Below, in pieces: positions 10,461-22,739 of a stretch of DNA of 64,000 bases. Numbering within the stretch: position 1 is the stretch's first letter; every line of letters begins with the position of its first letter. A program made the position numbers and the translations under genes. Below the pieces are notes generated by a model that was not told the origin of the DNA, ran no database searches, and saw nothing but the letters and a program-made list of their open reading frames with translations. Source of the DNA: Aristolochia californica (taxonomy: Eukaryota > Streptophyta > Magnoliopsida > Piperales > Aristolochiaceae); contig JARWKL010000003.1 in NCBI GenBank assembly GCA_029961685.1, positions 10,424,459-10,488,458 on the forward strand, in the 5' to 3' direction.

Positions 10461-13400
10461 TTATGAAAGTTTGATTTTAAGCATGATGATGAAGCTAAGC
10501 GGTTTTGCAAGTTTAAAACTTTATAATGCAACGATTGTTTGAAAAAATATACCCTACAACTCCAAAGTCTCTTGTATACCTTAAAAATGGAGTTTGGCGT
10601 TGTCTTCATTACACAACTAGAGTTCGTGAGACATTTCTATATTGCCTAGACTCTAGTCTTCAATTTTTCATTTCTTTGCTTGTAAGTGCTTCTTCAAGAT
10701 ACTTGACACACGATTGAGTTTGAGGTATTGCATTGAGTTTCACCGATTCTTCGTGTAGACCTTGACCTTTGTGTTTCTTTAAGGAATTGCATCTGAAATG
10801 CTCGACTGCTAACAATAGTACAAATGCGATTAAGTATTGTTATCATCAAAATATAGATGGAGGTCAACCTAGGTCAACAATCTTTTCCTTTTTATGATGA
10901 AAAAATCTAACTTCCACAAAACTAAAAAAAGAAATCTCATATGTTTATTTAATTTCTCCCCCTAAATTTATGCATAGAATTTGAATTTTTAGTATGTTTT
11001 TTCTCCCCCTTTTTGTCATAAGTCAAAAATATTTTTAAATTGAAAAATGCACATACAAGAATAGCTCAAGGTCGTTTAGTTCATATTTTAGATGTGTACA
11101 AGTATAAAGTAAAAATATGACCTTAAATATACCATTAGTGAAAAAGATTGGTCAATCCTAGTCCAAATGTTGATTGGTAAGAGGGACTAGTGCTCTACCA
11201 GCGGTGGCTGAAGCTGACAAGATAGAGAGAGGAAGTTGATCACTGAATTAAGAAAGATTTGAAGCTCCTGTTTTCCTGTTTGGAGTGCAACTTGAGAAAA
11301 TTGAATGTGGATGAGAGTCTCCTTCATGTCAATCTGTGTGAGATGGTCTCAACTAGAGAACTCAGCATTCCTCTTCCACTTTACAATTGAAACTAGTCTC
11401 CAACTTCTCTATAGGGACTAGCCTCATCTCCCGAATACTCAAGGACTATCTTACCTTTTGAGTGTCTTGACACCCAACTACCTCGAATTTTGGCGAACCC
11501 AAACTTGCTCACCTTCAAACTCACAAGTGAGCATCTTCTTGGCAAGTACAAAGATCTCCTTGTGCTCTAGGGCAACTTGGTGGCCTCATTTGCTCACCTT
11601 CATCTAGTTTTAATTTAGTAGCATTACAATACGATATTAATATCTTATCACACAATCTTTTGTATATCATCTTACGAAAGATGTTATATCACTTAGATGT
11701 GTTCATAGCCTCATTGGATTATCGTACATGGGGCATATTACTCTTCATGCCAGGCTTGGTGTACTATCCTTACAAAATTTAACAACTTAAGTTCTTATCC
11801 CTATTTGTGTCCCGAAAGAGGTCTTAATACATCCCACTTGGTGTCCCAAGTGAGGTCCATATCTTAACCTTCAAATATTGAATGTCCCATCATTCTTAAC
11901 TACCAAGTTGGTAGAATTCACTGCTCTCACTTCTTTGTGAGGCGAGGTCAAAACTAAAATCACTTAGAGTCCTATATCAATTTCTTTTGTTAATCCAAAT
12001 AAAAAATTTAAATCATACGTCAATTCTTCAGGGATACAATGAATATTTTATCAATGCAAAATAGCGTGTCAATATTTTTGGGTATATTACTATGCATGGT
12101 TGTACCAAAGATACAAATTGTATCATTTAGGAAATCTCTCCTTCCCATAAATTTAAGGTTGACATCAATCAAGGGAGGAATCCAAATAAGTCCTTAACTA
12201 CTATCCCACTTAGCTAGTGTGATGAGAGTATACATTTATTTAAACATATTCATGCTACTTAACATTACATAATCTAAGGAGTTGGATTACATTAATACTA
12301 TATACCGATGAATGTAAACAACATAACATAGGTTAAAATCCATAATATATATATATATATAACACTACCTACATCTGGCTTTAATGATCTGTAAGGAACT
12401 GCATAAACAAATCTCAGTTAACTACAGTAGTTCCTCTTATAAAATTTAGAATCCAACTTCTCTCTTAATAACGATTTAACAATGAAGGATTAACTATAAA
12501 ACTGAAAGAAAAAAACCATATAATTGAAATCCACAGCCTAGCTAAATTTTATTTTGTTATTTTGAGTAAAATTCCTTAAATCTAGCATCACTACCTTCCA
12601 CCTAACCAAAAATCAAATTCCTTCCTAACAAGACCTAACGGTGATTGAATTCACCAAAAGAAAACCGTAACTCATGCAATTGAATTCAACAACATTAGCT
12701 AATTTATTTTGTCATCATAGATAAAAAGTCTTGAGTTTAGCATCACTGGCTTCCAAGAAATCAAGTTACCCTTAACAAAACTTAATAGAGAGAAATTCTC
12801 AAGGGTTATTCTAAGTCATGTGATTGAAATCAACCGTCGGCTAGTTTGTTTTGCCATTATAGGTAAAAGACCTCGAATTTTATATCACTAACTTCACCAA
12901 GTAAGAAATCAAACATTTCTAAGTAGCCTACAACTAGTCTTAATAGAAAAGGAATTGACAATAATAATTTGTAACTTATGTGATTGAAATTAGTACATTA
13001 TGAGGCTTCCTGATAGTACGTGGCTTAAATTATTCCAAGTTAGATTAATAGACCTAAATTTTCCAATCTATACTTTTGGTTATTCACATAAACAACAACC
13101 TAATACATGCTTTAGAAAATAATCTGATATACATAGTTTCAAGGATTCAAAATTAGAAAAGATAAGAATGGTCTAACAAGAGAACAAAAAATTCAGAAAT
13201 TTCTATGAACAAATTCCTCACATAAACTGAGAATTATTCTACTAAATTGAATGAAAGGCCTCGATTAAAACTATTCTAAATCTCCATTAAATTGGAAAAC
13301 AAATCCATGATTCGCCTAACATCAAAATTCAAACTCCAACTGAAATAACAACAATCCATAACATTTGCAAGACATAATATTCTCAAAGCTAATACGTATG

Positions 13401-14140
13401 AAAAAAATTACATCAATCATCTATAAGAAACCGGCAGACAAATCAGGGTCAATATAAATCCCTTGATACCCAAAACTCTCTAGTCTAATTATAGCATAAC
13501 ATCTTACATGCACACAACTCCTTAAGAATCAAAATACCCATCTAGAAGGACTGAAATAAAAAAAAATAAAAAAAACCCTCTTACCAGGTCTATACCTCAA
13601 AGAGATTTTTTTTTTAACAAAATTAAAATAACTCCATTACAATTTAAATACATGATGCATGTTGGAGCCTTTCTAAGTTAATACAAAGAAAACCCTAGTT
13701 TTAGTGTTACTAACTCCATCTAACTACCAGAAAGGTCCAAAGTTCTTAAGTTATCTTGAAGAAGCACACAATCTTTTAAAGAAGCACCCAAAAGTGAAGA
13801 AATGAAGATTTGAAGACATGCTGTCTATTCTCGAAAATTGTAGTTTAAAAAGTTTTACTAAAAGAACTCAAAAAAGAGTTAGAAAGAGGGAAGAAAACAT
13901 TGAAACATGGTATGGTGATGGGCATGTTCCCTTTGTGCTTTGTGATCAATGACTAGTCCAGACAACATTGCAATGGATGTCCAATCCGTAGTTTTTAGCA
14001 ATCAATTTGGATTCAACTACAGAAAACATCTATTTCTAAAAAAATTGTTGAAACAAAAAATAAAATGTGAGCCATGCAAGGGCAACCTATGGATGAGGAA
14101 AAATTGAAACTTGGAACAACTTTTTCTTTTCATATTTTTT
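10461..14140. other. Gene-less stretch
   Basis: No protein gene or RNA gene could be supported. The region is AT-rich, with a short (AT)n run near 12344-12361 and several short A-runs. Phrases such as CATCACTACCTTCC and ATCACTGGCTTCC recur loosely around 12585-12895, suggesting very old tandem or transposon-derived sequence. Confidence 0.55.
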
Positions 14141-14141
14141 T

Positions 14142-15334
14142 GGGAATTTTAGTATATTACCCAATATTTTTATAAAAGACACAAATAACCAACTTTTGAA
14201 CTTAATTACACAAATACTCAACTTTAACCAGTTAACTGCACACGTGTATAGTCAATGGTGACATGTAAGCTTTGATCGTTTACTTGATGACATGTCATGC
14301 CACATTAGCACCTGAAGAATTGTATGCCATGTCACCCACCACATCATCAGTAAGCCACATCACCCTGCAGAATGCCATCTCATTGAATAAATATATAAAA
14401 ATTATTTTTTAAAAAAATAAGATTTTTAAATTAAATATTTAATTATTTTTAAAAATATTTATTTAATTTTAAATATTTTTAAAGTTTATCAAAATATTTA
14501 TTTTAAAAAATATTTTTAAAAAATATTTTTATGATTTAAATAAATATTTATAAATAAAATTTTACTTTTAAATATTTTAAATATAAGGAAATAAAACGTG
14601 TACCGATAAATTAGATTTTAAACTCTAAAATAAAATTTTAAATAAAATTTTCAAATAAAAAAATTTAAATCGATAATAAAAGGTGTTAAATAGGTAAGAA
14701 TAAAAATTTAATTAATTAATAGACGAATTTTATGTTTTGTTATTAAAAAAAGAAAGTAGAATATTTGTACCAACAAATAAGAATTTTAAAACTAAATTAT
14801 TTTTACTAAATATTATATTAAATTAAATGAGATCTTAAAGTAAAATAATTATTAAGGTATTAAGTAATATTAATTATATCAAAAAAAATTTGAAATATTT
14901 AATAATAAAATTTGATATTATTATTATTATATTAAAGTGAAGATAATGAAATGAAATATGTAAGATTTTTTAAAACCATAAATTAATATTTTTAAAACTT
15001 TTTTAATTACAAAATAACTTAAATTTATCATGAAAAGAAAATGGAAAAAAAAAGGCAAACTCACATGGATGGCTTATGTGGCAATCAATGATGTGGCAGA
15101 TGACATGTTATCCTACCTAGAGGATGACATGGCTTAGCAAAAACATGGTGTTAGCCTCGTCGGGTACTAATATGGCATGATGATGTGGTACCACATATGT
15201 GGTGAAAAGCTTACGTGTCACTCTTGACTTTACACGTGCAATTTGTCATAGGAGGGTATTTGTGCAATTAAGTTCAAAAATTAGTTATTTGTGTTATTAT
15301 TTTAAAAAAATTGGATACTATAATAAAATTGCCC
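14142..15334. mobile_element. Non-autonomous MULE-like element with long terminal inverted repeats
   Basis: 14142-14273 and 15205-15334 are inverted copies of about 130 bp. The left starts GGGAATTTTAGTATATTACC and runs through ACACAAATAACCAAC and CACACGTGTATAGTCAA to ACATGTAAGCTTT. The right, reverse-complemented, reads GGGGCAATTTTATTATAGTA, ACACAAATAACTAAT, TGCACGTGTAAAGTCAA, ACACGTAAGCTTT. Such long TIRs without a transposase are typical of Mutator-like derivatives. The interior is AT-rich, with TGATGTGGCA/TGACATG words near each end. The short plus-strand frame across the right TIR (15199-15498) is not a gene. A target duplication could not be fixed because the flanks are T-rich. Confidence 0.78.
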
Positions 15335-15530
15335 CTTTGTTTTTCGTACAATCATTTGAAGCACTTTACAATAACTCTCCAGTGTATCTTTCTTTCAAAT
15401 TTCAGTCCAGCTGTGTGACTGAAAAAAGAAAACGATTACAAACAATCACCCCGAAACGGGAAAAACAGAAAAATTACACCACAAGTGCGATCATTTAATT
15501 AAATCTTTACAGAGTAAGCAGTGCAAATCG

Positions 15531-17749
15531 TTACGAGTCAGTCCTCCAAATGCTTCTTGATGTCGGTTTTGTTATTGTAACCAGCCTTTTCTTGTGTTTT
15601 TGCTTCCGCCGTCGCGCTCCTTCTTCCTCTTCTTTACTTACTTGGACGCTCACCGTCACTATGTGATGATCGGAGGTCCCCTTGGACGAAAGCACCGAGT
15701 ACGATCCTGGCACAAATTTGTAGGGTGAATCCGTTGATGCGAGAATGTAATCCACCCGGGTACCATACTTGCACGTCCCCTGCACATCTGCCGCCCATGA
15801 ATCCAGAACAAGAACTATTAGCATTCTCTCCTCTCTCTTTCTACTGGTTTCTTCTCATCGCAGTTCCTTTTTAACTGGTTTGCATCCAAAGAAATTAGAT
15901 CTGTTTATAGAACCTCCTACCTTGCCCTTTCACGATCATGACCACAGATTCGCATTCGCCTGCAAAGTCTTTTGCATCCACGTATCTCCTCTCCTTCAAG
16001 AACTTCATCACCTCCACCTTCGGCGTCGGTTTTCCAATTTCTTCGTAGTACTGAAAGGATCAGACCAATTTGTTTTATTTCATATTCTTTCTTTCGGTGA
16101 TTAATTTTTAAAATATTGAAATGAGAGGAGATGGGAAGTTGTACTTTCACAATGTCTGACCATCTCTCTGTAGAATAATCTGTTCCGTCGAGGGAATTTA
16201 GACCACCGGCAAGAATGTGAGGTCCTTCATCGGACTGAATTATGGCATCAATCTGTTTCATCCGCCAGCTCTCAGCTAGATGGTCAAGATGGGTGCAATG
16301 GAAATTCACCTCTCCAGAATGAGGCACATCAACGGTGACTTTCAACACGTTCCTGAGCCATTGTCAACCCAATTAAATACATCTAGTACCCATAAAAAAA
16401 GTCTGCAAATGTATCTGAACTCGATTGTTTGGATTGGGAACGGTAATTGCGGAACCTTGATTTCTGGGTACCGCAGATCCTGACTCTTCTAATTGTGACA
16501 TCCCCTCTCAAGTATTTCATCAGACTCGGACAAATAGCCAGTTATTTTCTGGAGGAAAAGAAAAGGAAAGAATGAGGACGATGAACCAGTGAAGGTTAGT
16601 AAACCTTGATTCTTCCAAACATGACAGCAAATGGTAGACTTCAGTAGCATAACCTTTACTGTAGAGGAGGCAACGAGTAGCAGAGGTGAACAGAACAGAA
16701 CAACAGGAACAGAAGGAAACTAATTTGAGAACGAAAATTCGTATTTGTGCTGATGTTCCAGGCAAAGAAGATGGAAATCATTATACTCCAGAACACCGAT
16801 TCAAAAAAAAAAAAAAAAGAAGCAAAACGAGTGGTGAATTGGGTCAGGTGGAAGGTAGTTCAAGAGGAGCCATAAGAATCGGAAGGATTTCTTACCTGAA
16901 ATCAGTATCATCAAAGATCTTCTGTGCTTTCCACTTCTTGATAGGCCATCTCGAAAGAACTGCGTTTCCATACTCTGGTGCCCAGCTCTCTGCAAAAACG
17001 TATTTCATCCCCAAAGCATCCGCCAAATCAGACAGAGGCTTCATGCCTTTCTCTTCATCTGCTTTCACGTCTTGCAATCCTACTATATCTGCATCCACCT
17101 CTCTCAGAACTTCAAGAATTGTTCTGTTACTTCTTAAACCCTCTCTTTCTCTGTGATTCAAGGCAATATGGGCTGGAGAGCTCACGCTTCTCGTTGGCGA
17201 TTTCCCCTTCTGATTCCGTTCTATAGATATTTCATTATCGGGGAGATTGATGGAGACCCGCAACTTCGATTTTGCAAAACTCTGCGGCTTAGTCGCAAAC
17301 TCAGAACTGTGAGAAAATGTCGCAGGAACTTGCTTTAGTATGCTCTTAGGTCGATCATTCATAGACTTGCCTCTGATATCCAGCTGTTGTATTTCTCGCT
17401 TGTTCTCCTGATAGATTTCGTCTTCATAACCTGAAAAGCTGAGCCTATCGACTTTGGGCACCACAAGCGCCATGGAAAACATGGCGGCATTAAAAGTAGC
17501 AATTCGAATGGGTTTCGACCCAGCAGAGGGGACTTCCATTCGGTTTCTGACTTCTGCTTTCTGTTGCGGCTTCGGTTTTGGCCTACCAAATGTTCGTATT
17601 ACGATCTTGGGCTTGACGAAGCGGCGGAGCGGCCACCGGAATCTCGAGGACAACCGCCGGAGCTTGCGGTCAACAATACTGAACATGGCAGAGAAATTGC
17701 TAATGCAGAAAATGGATCGGATTCGGCTTTTTCTGAAAAAAGAGCACAT
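15531..17749 (-). CDS. Endonuclease/exonuclease/phosphatase (DNase I-like) family protein, four exons
   Basis: Exons on the minus strand: 17749-16896, 16352-16145, 16050-15921 and 15787-15531, all with GT donors and AG acceptors and joined in frame; the product is 482 residues. Seen motifs are IRIATFNAAMF (81-91), ADIVGLQDVK (220-229), HCTHLDHL (303-310), HILAGGLNSLD (330-340), TRVDYILAS (407-415) and KGTSDHHIV (433-441), the ordered blocks of the EEP fold. The product closely resembles the uncharacterised plant DNase I-like family of which Arabidopsis At3g21530 is a member. A second start at residue 22 (MFSIVDRKLRRL, 17686) fits family N-termini better. The N-terminal 65 residues are basic and may be a targeting or nucleic-acid-binding tail. 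Two acidic positions expected in active EEP nucleases are altered (LQD for LQE, GGLN for GDxN). Substrate unknown. Confidence 0.92.
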
Positions 17750-20700
17750 TGAAGATATTTTGAGATGATTTTGGGGCTATCAGTGGAAGGATTTGGATTA
17801 GTTTAGTTAGGTTTTAGTTGGAGATGAAGAAGAAACCATTGATCTGACAAATAGTTGTAGTGACACTAGCACAAATGACCAACTGTTCTATTTTAAATAC
17901 CCAAAAAACGTAATAGTTCTCCGATGCATGCAACTAGAATCTGGTACGGCCTTTGAAGCACTCCTGCCTCTCTTGATTATTTTAGGCTGATGACTTGCCG
18001 TTGATCCGAATATTTTATCACGGTCCTCTCTTTCTCCGTCCCATATTCCCGCCTTCCATCTATGCCCTTCTCTGATGTTTCCTTTCTTTCATTCATCACT
18101 TTGATCTCAGAAACAGATTTCACCACCTCTGATCCTAAATTAGGTTTAGCATGCAGTTGCCCATAATTCAAAAACAAAATTTCTAGGGTTTTCAGGTGAC
18201 TGACCCCTGACCCACGTCAACTTCATGGTTTTAATGAACGATGAAATTTCATTAGAATGCCGTGGTGAAGAAGCTGAACCAGCATGAACTGGAATGCAAT
18301 TGTCCGGCCATGGCCTGGTTGGTCTTTTTGTTTTTTAGTAGAAACGGAAAGGGCAGAAGAGAGTTGGCAGCATCAAGTGGTTGACGAATGTGTTTTCTTT
18401 AAAGGAATTAAGGACGTGTCAATTTGTTTAATGAAAAGAGTATGGACAGGGAGGAGCTGGATTTGCTGTACAGAGGAAGGTGACAGGCAAAAGCGGCTGA
18501 GTTTGCTGGGTATCCTTCGTGACTACAGAAAACACTTAAAAAACTTCTTTTCTGGGTTGAATCACTTGGAAGCATGTGTGGTTGTTCTTCTTCTCTCTCT
18601 CTCTCTCATGCTCAAGGCGAAAAAAAAATTATGTTTAGTATGCGAAGAGGAGAGAAATTAAAGCAGAGAGAAAAAAACCTGAAAATGGGATGAGAGTGAT
18701 AATGCCGTAGAGTCGATTCGGCGTCCTTGTCGTCTCTGTGTCTTGAGTTGAATCTATACTTAGCTTTAAATGGATCTTTCTTTTCTGTATTGTCTTCAAA
18801 GATTATAAAAAGAAAAACTTCCGATAATATAAATAAGAACAGGAGAAGTGTTTCTTGGATGGAAATATCAGACTTCCAGGTTGTCCCTTGAATGATCAAA
18901 GGAATAATCATTGAGTCTGGGTAAGAAATTCATTCATGAGAGTAGTACCATTTGTTTCTTCCTGCTATCACTTTTATGGACCGATCCATGATTGGTGCGG
19001 CTGAATTCTGCTCAAACCTGCCTATCCAGGAGCTGGAAATTGATCTACATTTGAACTGATATGATCATTAACCAGACCCTACCGTATTGACCTTTTCACA
19101 GTTCCCACTCCCAAAAAGCTTCCGCAGCTTTCCCTTTCATTCTTTATTCTACCTTCCCATCCACATCTTCCTGCTATCTTCTTCTTCCTTTTTTTATCTT
19201 CTTGCTAACCTAACTTGTGTACATCTTGATTGAAGAAAGCAGTGCGGTACTTTTTACGGAATTCAATCTCTTAAAAAGCTTAATCTACTTGTGAAGGAAC
19301 TCAATTCCTTCCGTGATACTCATTCGAGAGCATTGCTCTGGTTAGGATTTTTCTTTTTGATGAGAGCTTAGACGCGAAGAAACTCCTCATCTAGTTACTA
19401 CTCCAAAACCAGCTAATTAACAGAAAAATTTCTGCCTTTGGTCACAATTGATGTTAAATGACATAGTCGATATCTCCCTAGTTTACAAAACCAGACATTA
19501 CTTAAATCGAATATTTTATAGATTTAAATAGTTATAAATTATGTTAAAATATTTAATATTTAATAATATAAATAACTTATTTTACATTTTAATAATATTA
19601 TTTATCTTAAATATTATTTACTTATTTATTAAAATATAATGATAACTAAATTAAAATGTAACCAATTTTTTTTTTTTATAATGGTTCACAATTACTATTT
19701 CAAATTGCCACTTCACTCCCAAGAAGCCTCTATACAACTCTTAGACTCAATAGAAACCTCTACAACTTTTGCAAGGGTTACTTGTTTTACAGTTTCAAGC
19801 ACAAAAGAAGCCTCTTGAAAGGTATAATTTAGATACACCATGTATCTAGGTGAAACTACCAATATGTCGATAAAATTTAATATTGATGACAAAATTTAAT
19901 TCAAATGGCTAGCTAAAAAAGAAGTTTTGAAATTCACAATAAGAGCTTGAATACAAAATGAAGTGTCGTAATGAAAATATTAAATAGGAATATTGAGTTT
20001 CTTTTAGGAAAGCCCTTGAAAAAATGCCTCATTCTTGAATTTTGAAACTCAAAGGCTTTAGAGGCACTAAGAATGACAGATAGCTTTAAAAAATCGTCCA
20101 CACAATTGCTTGTTTAGGCAAGAGAAGACTTGGGGGTACTTATAGCACAAAATTTCAGTTGAAAAAAACAGCCATTTCATAACATTAACCTTGAATCTAG
20201 CTTTATTCAAAAATCATTAGCCATGAACACTTTGGTAGGTCATTTACAAAAGTTACAGACCTACAACTTATGGCATTTGGAAAGTCATAAGTTTTCATAT
20301 ATGTGGCATGGGGTCGATTTGCCTAGGGTTGACTCCTTTTCTTTCCAATGGCTCTTTCACAGGATGAATCTTTTCCTTGACTTTGAATTGTTTGTTTTTT
20401 GTTTCCTACTGGGGTTAACTCCACTATTCTAGGGTTGAATCCTCTATATTCCCTTTCGGGTTGAATCCTTTTGAAACCTTTAAATTCACTAATTACTATC
20501 TTTTAAAATTTTTGTAAGAAATCCATATCAAAATCTATAAACATAAAAATCTTACTTGACTTTCAAAAAACAAATGTCACTAATTCCTTTAATTGTCCAT
20601 GTTTGATCACTAAAGAAAAATGTGAATTGTCCCTCATTCATGTTACACGATGCCATGATTGAGTAAGTCGTATCTAAATAGCTAAAGTTTTAGACACAAC

Positions 20701-22739
20701 CAAAGCAAATAGGGCAAGAACTGCTAAAATTATAATAACATGTTCCTCGTATGACATCAAGCTCATGTGTGCTTGGACTTAGAAAAAATCTTTCATAAAT
20801 CTCATGATTAATTTGTCTTTTTATTTTTACCAAAGTCGATTGGTTTTTGTTTAATTCCAGCTTATGAACATATAAGAGAGAGAAAGAAGAAGAGAGGGCA
20901 CTTCTCGATGATTTAAGTTTTTCCTTGCCAAAAATTGAAAATCACCAAGAAATGCATGCACTTCTCGATGATTTAAATTTTTTTAAGAAAACTTTCATAA
21001 TGTTTTAGAAAATAATCAATATAAGGGCTTATTTGAGTTGATAATATTAAATTTAGTCACCTATATTTATGAAAATAACTATTTTGATAAAATAATCTTA
21101 TATATTAACTAAATTTAGAAAAATGAATCGATTAGATTAATTGATTTTATATTAATCAAAAAACTTGAAATATTAGTTAATGTTACTATCCAAATTTTCA
21201 ATTTTATGCAATTTTTTTTCCTTTTATACTATGATTAAGAGTTACACAAAGATTATATTTATAATATAGTTACTATATTTATTTTAATTAAAGTCAATAT
21301 ATTAAGCAAAACACCTTACTCACATGAACTTCATATGGTTAATTGACTCCAATTTTTGGATTAATTAACTAAGCAACCGCTTTAATGTAATAGTTGATTA
21401 CCACAGGTAGGAAAAAATCCCCACCTTGGTCAATTGGGTGGGAAAGAATTCTCACCTAATCAAAGACGCAAGAATTTTGATAATTTTTTTGTTAAAATAG
21501 AAAATAAAATCAATAAAATTTTGATTATAAGAATTAATTAAATTAATAAAAATAAATTTAAGTAATAAACTCAAAATTATAAATAAAATTAAAATAAATT
21601 TATGTAAATTAAAATAATAAAATATACAAATAATTGTATTATTGAAAAATTAAAAAATTATTTATGCTTAAAATAATTATAAATATTAATAAAATAATAA
21701 TAAATTTTATTTATTGAATATTAAGTAATTAAGAAATTATATGATGAACTAGTAAATTAGTAATTAAGTAACTATAATTGTTAGACGGGTAACTAAATAA
21801 ATAATGTGATTATTTATTATATTAATTAGTTACATAATAAATAGAATGATTAAGTAACCAATTAACTGATTAAATGATTAACAAATTAATTTTAAAATTA
21901 CTGACAGCTATTTAAATAATTATAGTAATTGATTATATTAATTAGTTACATAATAAATAGAATGATATGTAACTAGTTAACCGTTTAAATGATTAGATAA
22001 TTAATTCTAAAATTACTGATAGCTAATTAACTAATTACTCAATGTGATTAAGTCCATGAAGTAATCTATAGCTTAACTAACTAATTTTTAATTAACTTAT
22101 TAATTAATAATTAAATAATAAAAATTAATTAACTAATTAAATTATATAATAAAAAATATTAATAATAGAATAATAGTAAATAAATATTTTTTAAAAATTA
22201 ATTTTAATTAATTAAATTATTAACTAGTAATTAATTAATTAATTAATATAGCAAGTAATTAAGTGACTAACAAAATGATTAAGTAATAAAACTAATTGAC
22301 TTACGTAACAAATAGAGTGACTAACTAATTAAATAATTAACTAATTACTCTTAAAGTTACTAATAGTTGAGTAACTAATAACACAATGTGATAAACTTAA
22401 TCAATTAATTTATAACTTAACTAATAATTATTTAATTGTCGGACCAATTAGTTACTAAATAACTAAAATCACATACCTAATCAACTTACATAAAGAACAA
22501 AGTGATTAAGTGACAAATTAAGTAATTGATAACTCATAACTAAATAATTATACAAAGTGACTTATATTAAGCTATTAAATGATTAATAGTAATTAAGTAA
22601 CTAATGGTTGAATAACTCAATAAACAATGTGATTAAATAACTGATAACTAAATGGCTAAGTTGAGTAACTAATATTAAGTAACAAATTAGTTAATTTCAA
22701 CTAATAGAGCTAAATTAGTGGCAATTCGGGTTGTTGGAT
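17750..22739. other. Gene-less stretch, including the EEP gene's upstream region
   Basis: 17750-18200 is the likely 5' UTR and promoter side of the EEP gene. The rest shows no gene I can support. An ATG frame at 18284-18661 (125 codons) has no recognisable domain and ends in low-complexity sequence. A GGGTTGA(A/C)TCC phrase recurs four times between 20325 and 20470. The sequence becomes extremely AT-rich after 21000. Confidence 0.6.
21480..22700. repeat. Degenerate AT-rich tandem array of TTAATTA / GATTAAGTAACTAA words
   Basis: For about 1.2 kb the sequence is built from words such as TAATTAACTAATTA, TGATTAAGTAAC and ATAAATAGAATGATTA. A longer phrase beginning ATTATATTAATTAGTTACATAA occurs near 21810 and again near 21931, showing local duplication of about 120 bp. 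Almost no G or C. It could be an expanded minisatellite or a matrix-attachment-like region; function is not evident. Confidence 0.7.

Noticed and set aside
15199..15498. 99-codon plus-strand frame
   Set aside because: It runs across the right TIR of the MULE-like element and reads non-coding inverted-repeat sequence.
18284..18661. 125-codon plus-strand frame with an ATG
   Set aside because: No domain, ends in a low-complexity Leu/Ser run, and lies in the upstream flank of the EEP gene with no splice or composition support.
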